Both the position numbers and the translations under genes were made by a program. Shown here one piece after another: positions 5,416-6,945 of a DNA stretch of 6,945 bases (positions within the stretch are counted from its first letter, which is position 1; each line of letters opens with the position of its first letter). The notes beneath the pieces were generated by a model. That model saw only the letters and a program-made list of their open reading frames with translations, was not told the DNA's origin and did not search any database. Origin of the DNA: Planctomycetota bacterium (GTDB lineage Bacteria; Planctomycetota; UBA11346); contig CANETI010000136.1 of the NCBI GenBank assembly GCA_947440715.1, positions 1 to 6,945 on the forward strand, given 5' to 3'.

Positions 5416-6048
5416 ATGAGCGATTCCTTGACGCCAACCGATGCGCATCCGATCTCGTCTTCCGCCAGCGCTTTATTGCGCGTGCATTTGGTGCATTTGC
5501 TCACGCGACATCAAATGATGATTACCTCGTACGCGCGGGCCATTACGGGCGATTCGCTGTTGGCGGAAGATGTTTATCAAGAAGTCGCGGTCATTCTGGC
5601 TCAGGACCCTGATCGTATTCCATTGATACCAGAGGAAGCCGAGGTGTGGATACGATCGGTTACTCGGCGTAAAGCGTTAGAAGTAGGTCGCCAATCTCGG
5701 CGTACCCCACGTCTGAGCGATGAAATTTTGGAATTAGTTGGTGAGCATTTTGTGCCAGTTGCGCCAGATACGTTAGCGCCTCTGCGCGAAGCGATGACCA
5801 ATTGCATGGGACGACTGCCAGCTGATCAGCGTTTAATCGTCGATGGACGTTACCGCGAAGATTTAACCTGTGAGGCAATCGCCGAACGTGTGGGCCGTAG
5901 CGTGCAGGGGGTCTACGCGGTGCTCAAACGCGCGCGATTATTACTACAAGAATGTATTGAGCGTCGCGTTAGCACAGTTGATGGACATGCGCTTGGTGGA
6001 CATGCATTAGGTGGACATGCGCTTGGCGGACAAGGGGGTGGCAAATGA
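5416..6048 (+). CDS. ECF-family RNA polymerase sigma factor with GHALG-repeat tail
   Basis: A 210-residue sigma-70-family factor that would direct RNA polymerase to a specific promoter set. Region 2 covers about residues 25-93, including LLAEDVYQEVAVIL at 48-61. Region 4 covers about 124-182 and opens with LPADQRLIVDGRYREDLTCEAIAERVG, followed by the recognition helix RSVQGVYAVLKRAR at 161-174. The size to residue ~186 is typical of ECF factors. The last 20 or so residues are an unusual Gly/His-rich tail of three GHALG copies plus GQGGG, made by a 15-bp tandem DNA repeat. Its stop overlaps the next gene's start (ATGA), which indicates translational coupling with the FecR-like protein, its probable regulator. 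It differs from the long sigma factor at 2687-4429 in having no fused membrane part. The stimulus is unknown. Confidence 0.9.
   Translation: MSDSLTPTDAHPISSSASALLRVHLVHLLTRHQMMITSYARAITGDSLLAEDVYQEVAVILAQDPDRIPLIPEEAEVWIRSVTRRKALEVGRQSRRTPRLSDEILELVGEHFVPVAPDTLAPLREAMTNCMGRLPADQRLIVDGRYREDLTCEAIAERVGRSVQGVYAVLKRARLLLQECIERRVSTVDGHALGGHALGGHALGGQGGGK
5983..6042. repeat. 15-bp tandem repeat at the sigma gene 3' end
   Basis: Units at 5983-5997, 5998-6012 and 6013-6027 follow GGACATGCGCTTGGT with few changes; a degenerate fourth runs 6028-6042. Each unit encodes GHALG, and the last encodes GQGGG. The degenerate unit also supplies the G-rich ribosome binding site for the next gene. Confidence 0.9.
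6034..6041 (+). promoter_or_regulatory. G-rich ribosome binding site for the FecR-like gene
   Basis: GGGGGTGG lies just before the ATG at 6045, inside the sigma coding sequence. Its distance from the start, together with the ATGA overlap, supports coupled translation. It is part of the degenerate last 15-bp repeat unit. Confidence 0.55.
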
Positions 6049-6945
6049 GTCACACCGCTGACGAACTGATCATTGGTTATTTAGCAGATGATTTAAACCA
6101 AGAACAAGTCACTCAATTAGAAAATATTTTACGTTATGATCCAAGTGCGCGTGATCGTTTCGCCGCCTTAAGCCGCGACGATGTCGTTTTGCGACAAGTC
6201 GTTGCCATGATGGCGAAATCGGTCACCGGCCGTCATGCGCGTCGGACGGCCAAATCATCAACACGATTACGTGCGGTGCACAAGAATAATAAACGCAACG
6301 GAATTCAATTTATTCCATTTGCCGCAGCAGCCATGGTAGCTGCGGTCATTGCGGTTTTTATTGGACTTATTTCAACCAAAGATGTGCCCGCGCCTAAGAA
6401 AATAGAGGTGGCTGTTACCCCAAAGCCAATACCACAAGTCGTAGCTAGGAGCCTGATGCAAGTCGTAACCGGCTCGGTGACGACAATTGACGGTAAGATT
6501 TTAGTTGGCGGTCAAATTCCTGCAGGGCGTACGTTGATTGCTGCCGATGGAGAAGCGACGCTACGCTGGTTGGTTGATGACAGTCAATTGATACTAACTC
6601 AAGGTAGTAAATTAAAAATTGAAACGGGTGATGATCCGTTGCGACTGATGGACGGCATGCTAACGGCGCATATTTCTCGGCAAAAAGACCGCCCATTCAC
6701 TATGGTTGGCCCACACGCGACGACTTCAGTCATGGGGACGAAATTCGTGTTTACGGCAGCCGCGGATAAAACCTCGATTCAGGTCATTGAAGGCCGCGTT
6801 AGTTTTCATGCGGAGGTGTCTCATGCGATCACGGAATTAATTGCAGGAGAACAAGCTAGTGCAGATAATACTGGATTAAAGCGCATGCAAACGAGTGGTG
6901 TTCTATTTTTTGTGCCAGAGCGAGTCGACACGGCAAAGCCAATCG
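6045..6945 (+). CDS. FecR-like membrane protein, putative anti-sigma regulator, C-terminus cut
   Basis: I read 300 codons from the ATG at 6045 with no stop before the window ends. The N-terminal ~55 residues (ELIIGYLADDLNQEQ, then a helix ending in DPSARDRFAAL) resemble the short cytoplasmic helical region common at the start of FecR-type proteins in PVC bacteria. No Cys/His zinc motif is present. A basic stretch (60-85) precedes one membrane-spanning segment at about 89-109, giving an N-in, C-out topology. The outer part has the FecR-domain pattern: GSVTTIDGK (143-151), ATLRWLVDDS (171-180), TSVMGTKFVF (227-236) and IQVIEGRVSF (245-254). FecR proteins relay an outer signal to an ECF sigma factor, and the overlapping sigma gene upstream is the likely partner. 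No TonB-dependent receptor is visible here, so an iron role should not be assumed. Confidence 0.85.
   Translation, partial: MSHTADELIIGYLADDLNQEQVTQLENILRYDPSARDRFAALSRDDVVLRQVVAMMAKSVTGRHARRTAKSSTRLRAVHKNNKRNGIQFIPFAAAAMVAAVIAVFIGLISTKDVPAPKKIEVAVTPKPIPQVVARSLMQVVTGSVTTIDGKILVGGQIPAGRTLIAADGEATLRWLVDDSQLILTQGSKLKIETGDDPLRLMDGMLTAHISRQKDRPFTMVGPHATTSVMGTKFVFTAAADKTSIQVIEGRVSFHAEVSHAITELIAGEQASADNTGLKRMQTSGVLFFVPERVDTAKPI

Noticed and set aside
6445..6696. Minus-strand 83-codon open frame inside the FecR-like gene
   Set aside because: It is antisense to a region with clear FecR-domain patterns and has no independent support.

Overview
The window reads as ordinary bacterial chromosome with a dense signalling and transcription-control section. 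No taxon marker is present. A FecR-type membrane protein directly after an ECF sigma factor, a very long sigma factor with a membrane-anchored C-terminal half, and an extended transaldolase together suggest the Planctomycetes-Verrucomicrobia-Chlamydiae (PVC) group, most likely a planctomycete or relative. That placement is inference.

Left part (1-2531, minus strand): a C-terminally cut argC (arginine biosynthesis) lies downstream of a 413-residue transaldolase on the same strand. The 331-bp gap between them holds the most unusual non-coding structure here. A tandem array of seven 8-bp TCCGGAAG-type units is matched by a short inverted copy about 170 bp away, and a second long stem is nested inside. 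It probably ends the transaldolase transcript and may be a small palindromic, MITE-like element.

Middle (2532-4606): a short regulatory gap with a strong 8-bp dyad, then a 580-residue minus-strand ECF sigma factor. Only its first ~190 residues are sigma domains. The rest has one or two hydrophobic segments, a Pro/Gln linker made by a 9-bp tandem repeat, and a ~280-residue unassigned domain with a faint secretin-like look. It is divergent from an SDR oxidoreductase. The 177-bp divergent gap carries a 13-bp tandem repeat flanked by 8-bp inverted arms.

Right part (4607-6945, plus strand): a short-chain dehydrogenase/reductase, then a second, conventional-size ECF sigma factor with a GHALG-repeat tail. 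That sigma gene overlaps by 4 bp (ATGA) the start of a FecR-like single-pass membrane protein, cut by the window edge. The last two look like a sigma/regulator pair. The two sigma genes thus show two layouts side by side: membrane module fused in one, encoded separately in the other.

No tRNA, rRNA, CRISPR array or transposase was found. Several unrelated loci carry short perfect tandem duplications (8, 9, 13 and 15 bp), suggesting replication slippage is active in this genome.
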